Assembly (NCBI RefSeq): GCF_025699295.1 | Contig: NZ_JAILWB010000006.1 | Location: 62,001-126,000, forward strand | Direction of reading: 5' to 3' | DNA length: 64,000 nt | Origin: Hydrogenophaga sp. | Lineage (GTDB): Bacteria; Pseudomonadota; Gammaproteobacteria; Burkholderiales; Burkholderiaceae_C | Shown here: positions 44,573 through 51,527 of the stretch, piece after piece | How positions within the stretch are numbered: the stretch's first letter is position 1 | Layout of the letters: each line of letters starts with the position of its first letter | Position numbers and translations under genes: made by a program | Notes under the pieces: generated by a model | The model's input: only the letters and a program-made list of their open reading frames with translations | What the model was told of the DNA's origin: nothing | The model's database searches: none

Positions 44573-45175
44573 ATGGACGCCCGGACCCAGAAAAGTGAAA
44601 TGACGCGCGCCGCCATCGTCGGCGCCGCGCTGGATCTGGCCGCGTCCGACGGGCTGGAGGCCATCACCCTGCAGGCGGTGGCCGACCGGATCGGCCTGTC
44701 CAAGAGCGGCGTGTTCTCGCGCGTCGGCTCGCGCGAGGCCTTGCAGAAGGCGGTGATCGAGGAGTTCGGCCACCGCTTCCTGGCCGACGTGTTCGTGCCT
44801 GCCATGCAGTCCCCCAAGGGCCTGCCCCGGTTGAGCGAGATCGTGCGGCGCTGGTTCATCCGCCTGCGTGACGTCGAAGCGCACACCGGCTGCCTGTACA
44901 CCTCGGGAGCCTTCGAACTGGACGACCGCGAGGGCGAGCTGCGCGACCTGCTGCTGGGCGAGGTGACGCGCTGGCGCGCGGCGCTGCGGCGCACCGTGCT
45001 GCAGGCGGTCGAGGCCGGTCACCTCCGGCCGGACACGGACGCCGAACAGCTGGTGGGCGAGATTTGCAGCCTGTCGATCGGGCTGGTACACGACGTTCGC
45101 TTCCTGCGCGACCCGAGGGCCACCGAGCGCGCCCAGGCTACCTGGGCGCGGCTGGTGGGTACCTACCAGATCTGA
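44573..45175 (+). CDS. TetR-family transcriptional repressor
   Basis: 200 residues from the ATG at 44573. TetR HTH: TRAAIVGAALDLAASDGLEA then ITLQAVADRIGLSKSGVFSR (about 29-58), with the C-terminal ligand domain (TetR_C_16/YsiA-like) containing GCLYTSGAFELDDREGELR. It is followed 74 nt later by an alpha/beta hydrolase; near-identical palindromes precede both genes, so it probably represses itself and the hydrolase until a lipophilic ligand binds. Confidence 0.88.
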   Translation: MDARTQKSEMTRAAIVGAALDLAASDGLEAITLQAVADRIGLSKSGVFSRVGSREALQKAVIEEFGHRFLADVFVPAMQSPKGLPRLSEIVRRWFIRLRDVEAHTGCLYTSGAFELDDREGELRDLLLGEVTRWRAALRRTVLQAVEAGHLRPDTDAEQLVGEICSLSIGLVHDVRFLRDPRATERAQATWARLVGTYQI

Positions 45176-45194
45176 GTTCCTTTTTTTCCCCTTG

Positions 45195-45214
45195 TTTCGC
45201 ACGGTTGTGCGAAT
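45195..45214. promoter_or_regulatory. TetR-type operator, site 2
   Basis: TTTCGCACGGTTGTGCGAAT holds the perfect inverted repeat TTCGCAC-GGTT-GTGCGAA, 36 nt before the hydrolase ATG. It matches site 1 (44544-44563) at 15 of the first 19 positions. It lies after a T-run that could end the tetR transcript. Confidence 0.7.
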
Positions 45215-45249
45215 TTTTTGGATTCACCCCTTTGCCACAGGAGCACCCC

Positions 45250-46137
45250 ATGAGCACCTCGCCCCAACAAACCGCATCGGCCTACTACGACGCCAACCCC
45301 GGCACGCGCTGGTTGCGCTGGGCACTGGGCCTGTCCGAACGGGTCTGGCCCGCGCTGGCCGTGCGCGGCGCGCTGCGCCTGTTCGGCACGCCGCTGCCAC
45401 CCAAATGGCTCTATCGGCGCCAGCCCGCGCTAGGCACCTGGCGGGTCATGGCCTGGGCCTTCGAGGACGCCAGCCTCACGCTGTACCAGCCCCCGCCCGG
45501 ACCGCACGGGCCGGTGGTGGTGCTGCTGCACGGCTGGGGCGGCCATGCGGCGCAGATGCTGCCGCTGGCCGACGCCCTGGCACAGCGCGGCCTGCGCCCC
45601 CTGCTGGTGGACCTGCCCGCCCATGGCCGTAGCCAGGGCCGCACCAGCAACCTGCCGCAGTTCGCCCGCGCCATCGAGTACCTGACCGCGCGCCTGCAGC
45701 AGCAGGGGCATGAGGTGCGCGGGGTGGTGGCGCACTCGCTGGCGGCCAACGCCCTGGCCTACGCCGCCGCGCGCGGCCTGCCGGTGGCGCGCATCGCGCT
45801 GCTGGCGCCGCCGGCCTCCCCCTACGAGTACACGCGCCTGTTCGCCAAGGTCTTTGGGCTGAGCGAGCGCACGCGTGCCGGCCTGCAGCAGCGGGTGGAG
45901 GCCCGCGAAGGCATCCTCATGCGCCAGTTCGAGCCGGCCGCGGTCGGCCCGCGCGTGGCCAGCCCCACGCTGATCGTGCACGACCGCGAGGACCGCATCA
46001 ACCGCTTCGCCGACGCCGAGGCCTACCGCGACGCGATCCCCGGTGCGCGGCTGATCGAAACCAGCGGGCTGGGGCACACCCGGCTGTTGCGCGAGGCGGC
46101 CGTCACCGCCGCGGTCGTCGAGCACATGCAGGGCTGA
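45250..46137 (+). CDS. Alpha/beta hydrolase
   Basis: 295 residues. After a basic N-terminal 75 residues the a/b-hydrolase core begins with VVVLLHGWGGHAAQ (oxyanion HGWGG, about 91-102). The nucleophile is in VVAHSLAANALAY: Ser163 in A-H-S-L-A instead of the usual GxSxG. The acid is in VHDREDRINRF and the base in SGLGHTRLL (about 277-285). The substrate, probably an ester or thioester, is unknown. The paired TetR with a shared operator implies induction by the substrate or a related lipid. Confidence 0.82.
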   Translation: MSTSPQQTASAYYDANPGTRWLRWALGLSERVWPALAVRGALRLFGTPLPPKWLYRRQPALGTWRVMAWAFEDASLTLYQPPPGPHGPVVVLLHGWGGHAAQMLPLADALAQRGLRPLLVDLPAHGRSQGRTSNLPQFARAIEYLTARLQQQGHEVRGVVAHSLAANALAYAAARGLPVARIALLAPPASPYEYTRLFAKVFGLSERTRAGLQQRVEAREGILMRQFEPAAVGPRVASPTLIVHDREDRINRFADAEAYRDAIPGARLIETSGLGHTRLLREAAVTAAVVEHMQG

Positions 46138-46152
46138 GCACCCGCACCGGCT

Positions 46153-46629
46153 TCACCTCAGCGCGTCGCTGGGCGCGCGGCTGTGCTCGTTGTTGGTGTG
46201 CACCAGCAGGCGCAGCAGCTTCATGAATTCGGCGCGCTGGCGTTCGGTCAGCGGCGCCAGGATGTGGTCCTGTGCCTGCAGCATGGCCGGCACGGCCGCG
46301 GCCAGCACGGCCTGGCCGGCGGTGGTCAGCGTGAGCTGGCGCGCGCGCCGGTCCTCGGGCGCGGTGCGGCGCTCGACCCAGCCACGCGACTCCATGCGGT
46401 CGACCACGCCGCCGGTGGTGGACGCGTCCAGCGCCACCGTGCGCGCCAGCGTGCGCTGGTCGATGCCGGGATTGTTGGCCACGGTCTGCAGCACGCCGTA
46501 CTGCACCGGCGTCAGGCCCAGCTCACCCATTTCCTGCAGGAAGATGCCCACCGAGATCTGGTGCAGGCGCCGGATGTTGTGACCCGGCAGGTGGTCGATG
46601 TCGATGGCCTGCGGCGCGCGGTGTTTCAT
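46153..46629 (-). CDS. MarR-family regulator of the gentisate genes
   Basis: 158 residues. MarR winged helix: LTPVQYGVLQTVANNPGIDQ (about 37-56), RTVALDASTTGGVVDRMESR and the wing VERRTAPEDRRARQLTLT. It is divergent from the 3-hydroxybenzoate hydroxylase gene by 121 nt, an arrangement common for gentisate-pathway MarR repressors, so it most likely represses that operon and is released by an aromatic acid. Convergent with the hydrolase; only 15 nt separate the stops. Confidence 0.88.
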   Translation of the reverse strand: MKHRAPQAIDIDHLPGHNIRRLHQISVGIFLQEMGELGLTPVQYGVLQTVANNPGIDQRTLARTVALDASTTGGVVDRMESRGWVERRTAPEDRRARQLTLTTAGQAVLAAAVPAMLQAQDHILAPLTERQRAEFMKLLRLLVHTNNEHSRAPSDALR

Positions 46630-46675
46630 GGCGGAGAACGGGAAGGGGCGGAAGCGTCCGGGTGACGGACGGGGC

Positions 46676-46705
46676 TTGCCGGCATGCTAGCACCGCGCCT
46701 ACAAT
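46676..46705 (+). promoter_or_regulatory. Sigma-70-like promoter for the gentisate operon
   Basis: TTGCCG (46676-46681), 18 nt, TACAAT (46700-46705), on the plus strand 45 nt before the hydroxylase ATG. The bases just after it (AAGTACACATATCATCAG) are the only AT-rich patch in the divergent region and would suit a MarR operator. Confidence 0.45.
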
Positions 46706-46750
46706 AAGTACACATATCATCAGTATGCGGCACAATTGCAGGAGACAGGC

Positions 46751-47956
46751 ATGAACCCGGAATCCCTGGAACACCCCGTGCTCGTCGCCGGTGGCGGCAT
46801 CGGCGGCCTGGCGGCGGCCCTGGCCCTGGTGCGGCAGGGCTTTCGCGTCAAGGTGCTGGAGCAGGCGCCCGAAGTGGGCGAGATCGGCGCCGGCATGCAG
46901 CTGGGGCCGAACGCCTTTCACGCCTTCGACGCACTGGGCGTGGGCGAGCAGGCGCGCGGCAAGGCGGTCTACACCGACTTCATGGTCATGCACGACGCGC
47001 TCGACGAGTACCAGGTGGGCAAGATCCCCACCGGCGAGGCCTTCCGCCAGCGTTTCGGCAACCCGTATGCGGTGATCCACCGCGCCGACGCGCACGGCGC
47101 CTTGCTCGATGGCGTGCAGGCCAGCGGCCAGATCGAATTCCTCACCTCCACGCGCGTCGAGCGCATCGATCAGGACGCGCAGGGTGTGACGGTGCACGAC
47201 CAGCACGGCAACACCCACCGCGGACTGGCCCTGGTCGGCGCCGACGGGGTGAAGTCGGTGGTGCGCCAGCAGTTCGTGGGCGATGAGGCGCGCGTGACCG
47301 GGCACGTGGTTTACCGCGCGGTGGTCGACAAGGCCGACTTCCCCGAGGAACTGCGCTGGAACGCGGCCAGCATCTGGGTCGGCCCCAACTGCCATCTGGT
47401 GCACTACCCGCTGCGCGGCGGTGAGCAGTACAACGTGGTCGTGACCTTCCACAGCCGCGAGCCCGAGCAGTGGGGCGTGACCGAAGGCAGCAAGGCAGAA
47501 GTGCAGAGCTACTTCCAGGGCATCTGCCCCAGGGCGCGCCAGCTCATCGACCTGCCAAAGAGCTGGAAGCGCTGGGCCACGGCCGACCGCGAGCCGATCG
47601 GCCAGTGGAGCTTTGGCCGCGTCACGCTGCTGGGCGACGCCGCCCACCCGACCACGCAGTACATGGCGCAGGGCGCATGCATGGCGATCGAGGACGCTGT
47701 GACACTGGGCGAAGCCTTGCGTGTCCACAACAACCATTTCGAGCAGGCTTTCGACCTCTACCAGCGCTCGCGCGTGGCGCGCACGGCGCGCATCGTGCTC
47801 AGTTCGCGCGAGATGGGTCGCATCTACCACGCCAGCGGCGTCGAGCGCCTGGTGCGCAACGACCTCTGGAAGGGCCGCACACCTGAGCGTTTTTACGATG
47901 CCATGGAGTGGCTGTACGGCTGGAACGTGCAGAACTGCCTCGCCTCTCCCCACTGA
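46751..47956 (+). CDS. FAD-dependent 3-hydroxybenzoate 6-monooxygenase
   Basis: 401 residues. FAD dinucleotide loop VLVAGGGIGGLAAALALV (about 10-27), the DG motif ALVGADGVKSVVR (about 158-170) and the GD motif VTLLGDAAHPTTQYMAQGAC (about 295-314) place it in the aromatic hydroxylase group A. EIGAGMQLGPNAFHAFDALG matches the 3HB6H/salicylate hydroxylase subgroup. The gentisate dioxygenase downstream favours 3-hydroxybenzoate to gentisate as the reaction. The ribosome site is GGAG. A REP dyad separates it from the next gene by 123 nt. Confidence 0.87.
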   Translation: MNPESLEHPVLVAGGGIGGLAAALALVRQGFRVKVLEQAPEVGEIGAGMQLGPNAFHAFDALGVGEQARGKAVYTDFMVMHDALDEYQVGKIPTGEAFRQRFGNPYAVIHRADAHGALLDGVQASGQIEFLTSTRVERIDQDAQGVTVHDQHGNTHRGLALVGADGVKSVVRQQFVGDEARVTGHVVYRAVVDKADFPEELRWNAASIWVGPNCHLVHYPLRGGEQYNVVVTFHSREPEQWGVTEGSKAEVQSYFQGICPRARQLIDLPKSWKRWATADREPIGQWSFGRVTLLGDAAHPTTQYMAQGACMAIEDAVTLGEALRVHNNHFEQAFDLYQRSRVARTARIVLSSREMGRIYHASGVERLVRNDLWKGRTPERFYDAMEWLYGWNVQNCLASPH

Positions 47957-47970
47957 CACCTGCAGCTTTT

Positions 47971-48032
47971 CCCGTTCGGACTGAGCCTGTCGAAGTCCTC
48001 GCGAGCCCTTCGGCAGGCTCAGGGCGAACGGG
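47971..48032. repeat. REP dyad, family C, copy 3
   Basis: Arms CCCGTTCGGACTGAGCCTGT-CGAAG (47971-47995) and CTTCGGCAGGCTCAGGGCGA-ACGGG (48008-48032) face each other over a 12-nt loop. It is the same REP type as 11892-11966 and 62364-62424, here between the hydroxylase and dioxygenase genes. Confidence 0.75.
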
Positions 48033-48079
48033 ATCAGAGGTCTGCGAAAAAGCCATCGAAGCCCCACCCCGGAGACACC

Positions 48080-49138
48080 ATGAACGACCTCGGACGACTC
48101 GAAGACCTGCCCGCCGACTACGTGGCCGATTTGCGCGCGCTCAACCTGGTGCCGCTGTGGCCCAGCCTGCGCGGCGTGCTGCCCCCCACCATCCCCACGC
48201 GCCAGACGCAGGCCACGCACTGGCCCTACAAGACCATCAAGCCGCTGCTGCTCAAGGCGGGTGAGCTCACGCCCATCGAGAAGGCCGAGCGCCGCGTGCT
48301 GGTGCTGGCCAACCCGGGCCACACGCTGGAGAAGATGCAGGCCAGCGCCGCCATGTACCTCGGCATGCAGCTGCTGCTGCCCGGCGAGTGGGCGCCCAGC
48401 CACCGCCACACACCCAACGCGGTGCGCATGGTGGTCGAAGGCGAGGGCGCCTGGACCACGGTGGACGGCGAGAAATGCCCCATGAGCCGTGGCGACCTGA
48501 TCCTCACGCCCACCGGCCTGTGGCACGAACACGGCCACGACGGCAGCGAGCCGGTGATCTGGCTCGACGTGCTGGACCTGCCGCTGGCCTACTACCTGGA
48601 AGTGAGCTACCACCTCAACGGCGCGCGCCAGGCCGTGAAGCCCGGCCAGGGCGAGCGCGCCTATGCGCGCGGCGGCGTGGTGCCCACACCGGTCTTCGGC
48701 CGCAGCGGCCGCCGCTACCCGATGCTGCGCTACCCCTGGGCCGACGCGAAGGCCGCGCTGGAGTCGCTCGCAGCCGACCGACCCGACGTGGACGCGGTGC
48801 AGGTGACCTATGTCAACCCCGAGACCGGCGAAGACGTGGAGAACATCCTGGGCTTTCACGCGCTGATGCTGCGCCCGGGCCAGACGCTGCAGCTGCCCGC
48901 GCGTTCACCCGCCGTGGTCTACCACGTGATCGAAGGCGCGGCGCGCGTGGCCACTGCAGCGCAAGGCTTCGACCTGGTGGAAGCGGATACCTGCTGCATT
49001 CCGGGCTACACCGCCACCACGCTCACCAATGCCTCGGCCGCCGCGCCGGCCTTCCTCTTCATCGCCGACGAATCGCCGCTGCACCGCAAGCTCGGCGTGT
49101 ACGAAGTGCGCCCCGACAACCAACCCTCCATGCCCTGA
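48080..49138 (+). CDS. gtdA: Gentisate 1,2-dioxygenase
   Basis: 352 residues, a bicupin. The iron-binding histidines are in the N-terminal cupin: [19 protein letters not shown] (about 112-130; HRH) and [10 protein letters not shown] (about 151-160). The second cupin (about 240-340) has [20 protein letters not shown] and [11 protein letters not shown]. It opens the gentisate ring to maleylpyruvate using Fe(II) and O2. It lies between the hydroxylase and the fumarylpyruvate hydrolase (14 nt downstream). Confidence 0.93.
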   Translation: MNDLGRLEDLPADYVADLRALNLVPLWPSLRGVLPPTIPTRQTQATHWPYKTIKPLLLKAGELTPIEKAERRVLVLANPGHTLEKMQASAAMYLGMQLLLPGEWAPSHRHTPNAVRMVVEGEGAWTTVDGEKCPMSRGDLILTPTGLWHEHGHDGSEPVIWLDVLDLPLAYYLEVSYHLNGARQAVKPGQGERAYARGGVVPTPVFGRSGRRYPMLRYPWADAKAALESLAADRPDVDAVQVTYVNPETGEDVENILGFHALMLRPGQTLQLPARSPAVVYHVIEGAARVATAAQGFDLVEADTCCIPGYTATTLTNASAAAPAFLFIADESPLHRKLGVYEVRPDNQPSMP

Positions 49139-49152
49139 GCGGCCACCACCCG

Positions 49153-49854
49153 ATGACCACCTACCTCTTCCCCCCACCTCCCGTCGCGTCCCTGCCCGTG
49201 CGCGGCAAGACCGAGCACTTCCCCGTCAACCGCCTGTTCTTCGTCGGCCGCAACTACCACGCGCACGCGGTGGAAATGGGCAAGCCGGTGGACAAATCGG
49301 TCGAGCGGCCGTTCTACTTCACCAAGGCACCGCAGACGCTCACGCTCTCGGGCGCGACCACGCCCTACCCGAGCGAGACCGCCAACTACCACTTCGAGAT
49401 GGAACTCGTGCTGGCGATCGGCAAGCCGGGTTTCCGCGTGAAGGCCGACGACGCACACGAGATCATTTACGGCTACGCCGCCGGCCTGGACATGACGCGG
49501 CGCGACCTGCAACTGGTGGCGCGCGACAAGGGCCGGCCCTGGGACCTGGGCAAGGACGTGGAGCACTCGTCCGTGTGCAGCGAGATCGTGCCCATGCCGG
49601 GCGTGGTGATCGAGCACGGCGCGATCCAACTCTCGGTCAACGGCGCGGTGAAGCAGCAATCCGACGTGGACAAGCTGATCTGGAACATCCGCGAAATCAT
49701 TGCCGACCTCTCGCTTTTCTACCACCTGCAACCCGGCGACCTGATCTACACCGGCACACCCGAAGGCGTGGGCGCGGTGCAGCCGGGTGACCGCATCGCC
49801 GGCTCGGTGGAAGGTGTTGGCGGCGTCGAACTGACGGTGGGTCCTGAGGCCTGA
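49153..49854 (+). CDS. nagK: Fumarylpyruvate hydrolase (FAA hydrolase family)
   Basis: 233 residues. FAH fold: [15 protein letters not shown] (about 29-43), the metal ligands in [14 protein letters not shown] (ExE, about 78-91), [14 protein letters not shown] (Asp) and [16 protein letters not shown] (about 198-213). It cleaves fumarylpyruvate to fumarate and pyruvate, the last gentisate step. No maleylpyruvate isomerase gene is adjacent. Its stop is only 6 nt from the convergent hemerythrin gene. Confidence 0.9.
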   Translation: MTTYLFPPPPVASLPVRGKTEHFPVNRLFFVGRNYHAHAVEMGKPVDKSVERPFYFTKAPQTLTLSGATTPYPSETANYHFEMELVLAIGKPGFRVKADDAHEIIYGYAAGLDMTRRDLQLVARDKGRPWDLGKDVEHSSVCSEIVPMPGVVIEHGAIQLSVNGAVKQQSDVDKLIWNIREIIADLSLFYHLQPGDLIYTGTPEGVGAVQPGDRIAGSVEGVGGVELTVGPEA

Positions 49855-49860
49855 ACGTCC

Positions 49861-50436
49861 TCAGCCGGGCTCCAGCCCCCGCCGCCGCATCATGTCGGCG
49901 CTCATGGCCTGCAGCGCCTCGGGTGTCAGGCAGGTCCGCGCCGCCGGGTACACCAGACCGTCCTCCTCGTGCAGGTGGCGGTCGTAAAGGCGCGTGAAGT
50001 CGGTGAGCGCGGCGGTTTCCAACGGGCTGAAGTGCGCCCATCCGGACGGTGGCGCCTGCGCCACGGACGCCAGCACCTTGCGCGCCGCCACCCAGGCCGC
50101 ATCCATGTCGCGGTGGTCCTGCTGCAGCCTCAGCACCACCTTGCGCATCACGGCGTCGCCTCCTGCCAGCAGGGGTGCAAACACGTGGCGCTCCTCGTCT
50201 TCGTGGTGCAGCGGCGCGGCCACATCGAAGTAACGCATCACGTCGCGCGCCGCGCTGGCCACGCTCTCGTCCCAGCCGCGCACCAGCACGTGTTGCTGCA
50301 GTCTGGCCAGCAGACCCAGCATGCGTTCAACGCGTTCGTGGCAGGCCTCCAGCATCTCGAACGGCGCCTCGAAACCGGCGGCGGGCGCTCGGTGCCCGGG
50401 CAGGCCGATGGATGACAGCGGGATCGAGCTGGCCAT
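49861..50436 (-). CDS. Hemerythrin HHE-domain protein (last gene of the nar run)
   Basis: 191 residues. Ligand-type residues in order: MLEACHERVERML (about 27-39), APLHHEDEERHVFAPLL (about 74-90), LQQDHRDMDAAW (about 104-115) and LYDRHLHEEDGLVYPAAR (about 149-166), i.e. the H...HxxxE...H...HxxxE arrangement of a di-iron bundle. Such proteins in denitrifiers are linked to NO and O2 handling and iron-sulfur repair (DnrN/YtfE group). The ATG is 1 nt after the upstream stop, so it is coupled to the small conserved protein and to the ribonucleotide reductase group. Confidence 0.85.
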   Translation of the reverse strand: MASSIPLSSIGLPGHRAPAAGFEAPFEMLEACHERVERMLGLLARLQQHVLVRGWDESVASAARDVMRYFDVAAPLHHEDEERHVFAPLLAGGDAVMRKVVLRLQQDHRDMDAAWVAARKVLASVAQAPPSGWAHFSPLETAALTDFTRLYDRHLHEEDGLVYPAARTCLTPEALQAMSADMMRRRGLEPG

Positions 50437-50437
50437 C

Positions 50438-50842
50438 TCAGCCCAGGGCCACGGCCTGGCCTTGCGGATCGAACGGGATGAAGGCGTGCAGCTGGCCCTG
50501 GCGGATCGCCTCGACCATGTCCTGCAGCGGCTGCTCGGCCTCGACTCTGCCGGGCGGGCGGCCGGGTGCGCCCGCAAGCGCGGCGGCGAACACCATGCCC
50601 CAGGGTTGACCGAAGGCCTCGGCCTCGCGCACCAGCTGGTCGAACGAGGCGAGTTCGTCCAGCCCCTTGTCCACACACATCCGCGGCACCAGTGCGCCGC
50701 CTTCGCCGCGTTCGAATCCGAGCCGCTGGGCTGGCGTGGCGTCGTCGGGCAGTTCCACACCGGCAAACACGAACAGCAGGCGCTGCGGCAGCGGCTGGCT
50801 GCGCGCGGCGCTCAGCAGGTCATCGAAGGTCTGTATGTTCAC
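50438..50842 (-). CDS. Conserved small protein of unknown function
   Basis: 134 residues from the GTG at 50840-50842 with GGAG 5 nt upstream. Visible sequence: QRLLFVFAGVELPDDATPAQ (about 20-39), GALVPRMCVDKGLDELASFD (about 48-67), PWGMVFAAALAG and a C-terminal AFIPFDPQGQAVAL. I recall relatives in Comamonadaceae next to B12-dependent ribonucleotide reductases, sometimes named after that enzyme, but I see no catalytic motif. It has one Cys and no signal peptide. It sits between the nitroreductase (13 nt) and the hemerythrin (1 nt). Confidence 0.75.
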   Translation of the reverse strand: MNIQTFDDLLSAARSQPLPQRLLFVFAGVELPDDATPAQRLGFERGEGGALVPRMCVDKGLDELASFDQLVREAEAFGQPWGMVFAAALAGAPGRPPGRVEAEQPLQDMVEAIRQGQLHAFIPFDPQGQAVALG

Positions 50843-50855
50843 GGGGTCTCCAGGT

Positions 50856-51527
50856 TCATGGGGCGTTGTCGGGCGCGGGGCCCAGCGTGCGGCAGTAGTC
50901 GGCCACGGCCGGGCGCGCGCGCGCGGGCCGGCGCGCTGCCACCGTGCCCACACTCAGGAAGCACAGGGCCTGTTCGCCCGCATGCAGACCGAAGCGCTGG
51001 CGCAGGGCGGTGGAGCCGAGCGCCTTGCCGCTGGTGAGCGCCGAGCCGTATCCCATGGCGGTGGCCATGAGCAGCATGTTCTGCACCGCGCACCCGGCCG
51101 AGAGGATGCGCTCGGACAGGTCCACCGCCGGGTCGCCGCGCTGGCCATCGACCACCACCAGCAGCAGCAAGGGCGCGCGGTGCGCCTTCTCTCGCGCCTG
51201 GTCCAGTTGCACGGGCGTGGCACCGGCATCGCGCTCGCGCAGGGCCTGGGCGAACACCTCGGCCAGCGAGCCGCGTTCGCTGCGGGGCACGATGACGAAG
51301 CGCCAGGGCAGCAGCTGCCCGTGATCGGGCGCGGCGGCGGCCGCGCCCAGCAAGACCTGCAGCTGGTCGGCGTCGGGCCCGGGCGCCAGCAGGCGTTTGG
51401 GCAGCACGGTCTGGCGCGCGTGGATCAGGTCGGCGGCCATGCGCGCGCATTCGCGTTCGACGGCATGGCCCCCCGTCTCACCCAGGTCGTCGGCGCGCGG
51501 TGGTCGGGCGTGCAGCGCCGTGTTCAT
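50856..51527 (-). CDS. Nitroreductase family protein
   Basis: 223 residues. FMN-dependent nitroreductase fold: ARQTVLPKRLLAPGPDADQL (about 37-56), AAAAPDHGQLLPWRFVIVP (about 62-80), the region ILSAGCAVQNMLLMATAMGY (about 141-160) and C-terminal FLSVGTVAARRPARARP. It resembles YdjA-type small nitroreductases using NAD(P)H. Its ATG overlaps the stop of the ribonucleotide reductase (ATGA), so the two are translationally coupled. Confidence 0.87.
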   Translation of the reverse strand: MNTALHARPPRADDLGETGGHAVERECARMAADLIHARQTVLPKRLLAPGPDADQLQVLLGAAAAAPDHGQLLPWRFVIVPRSERGSLAEVFAQALRERDAGATPVQLDQAREKAHRAPLLLLVVVDGQRGDPAVDLSERILSAGCAVQNMLLMATAMGYGSALTSGKALGSTALRQRFGLHAGEQALCFLSVGTVAARRPARARPAVADYCRTLGPAPDNAP

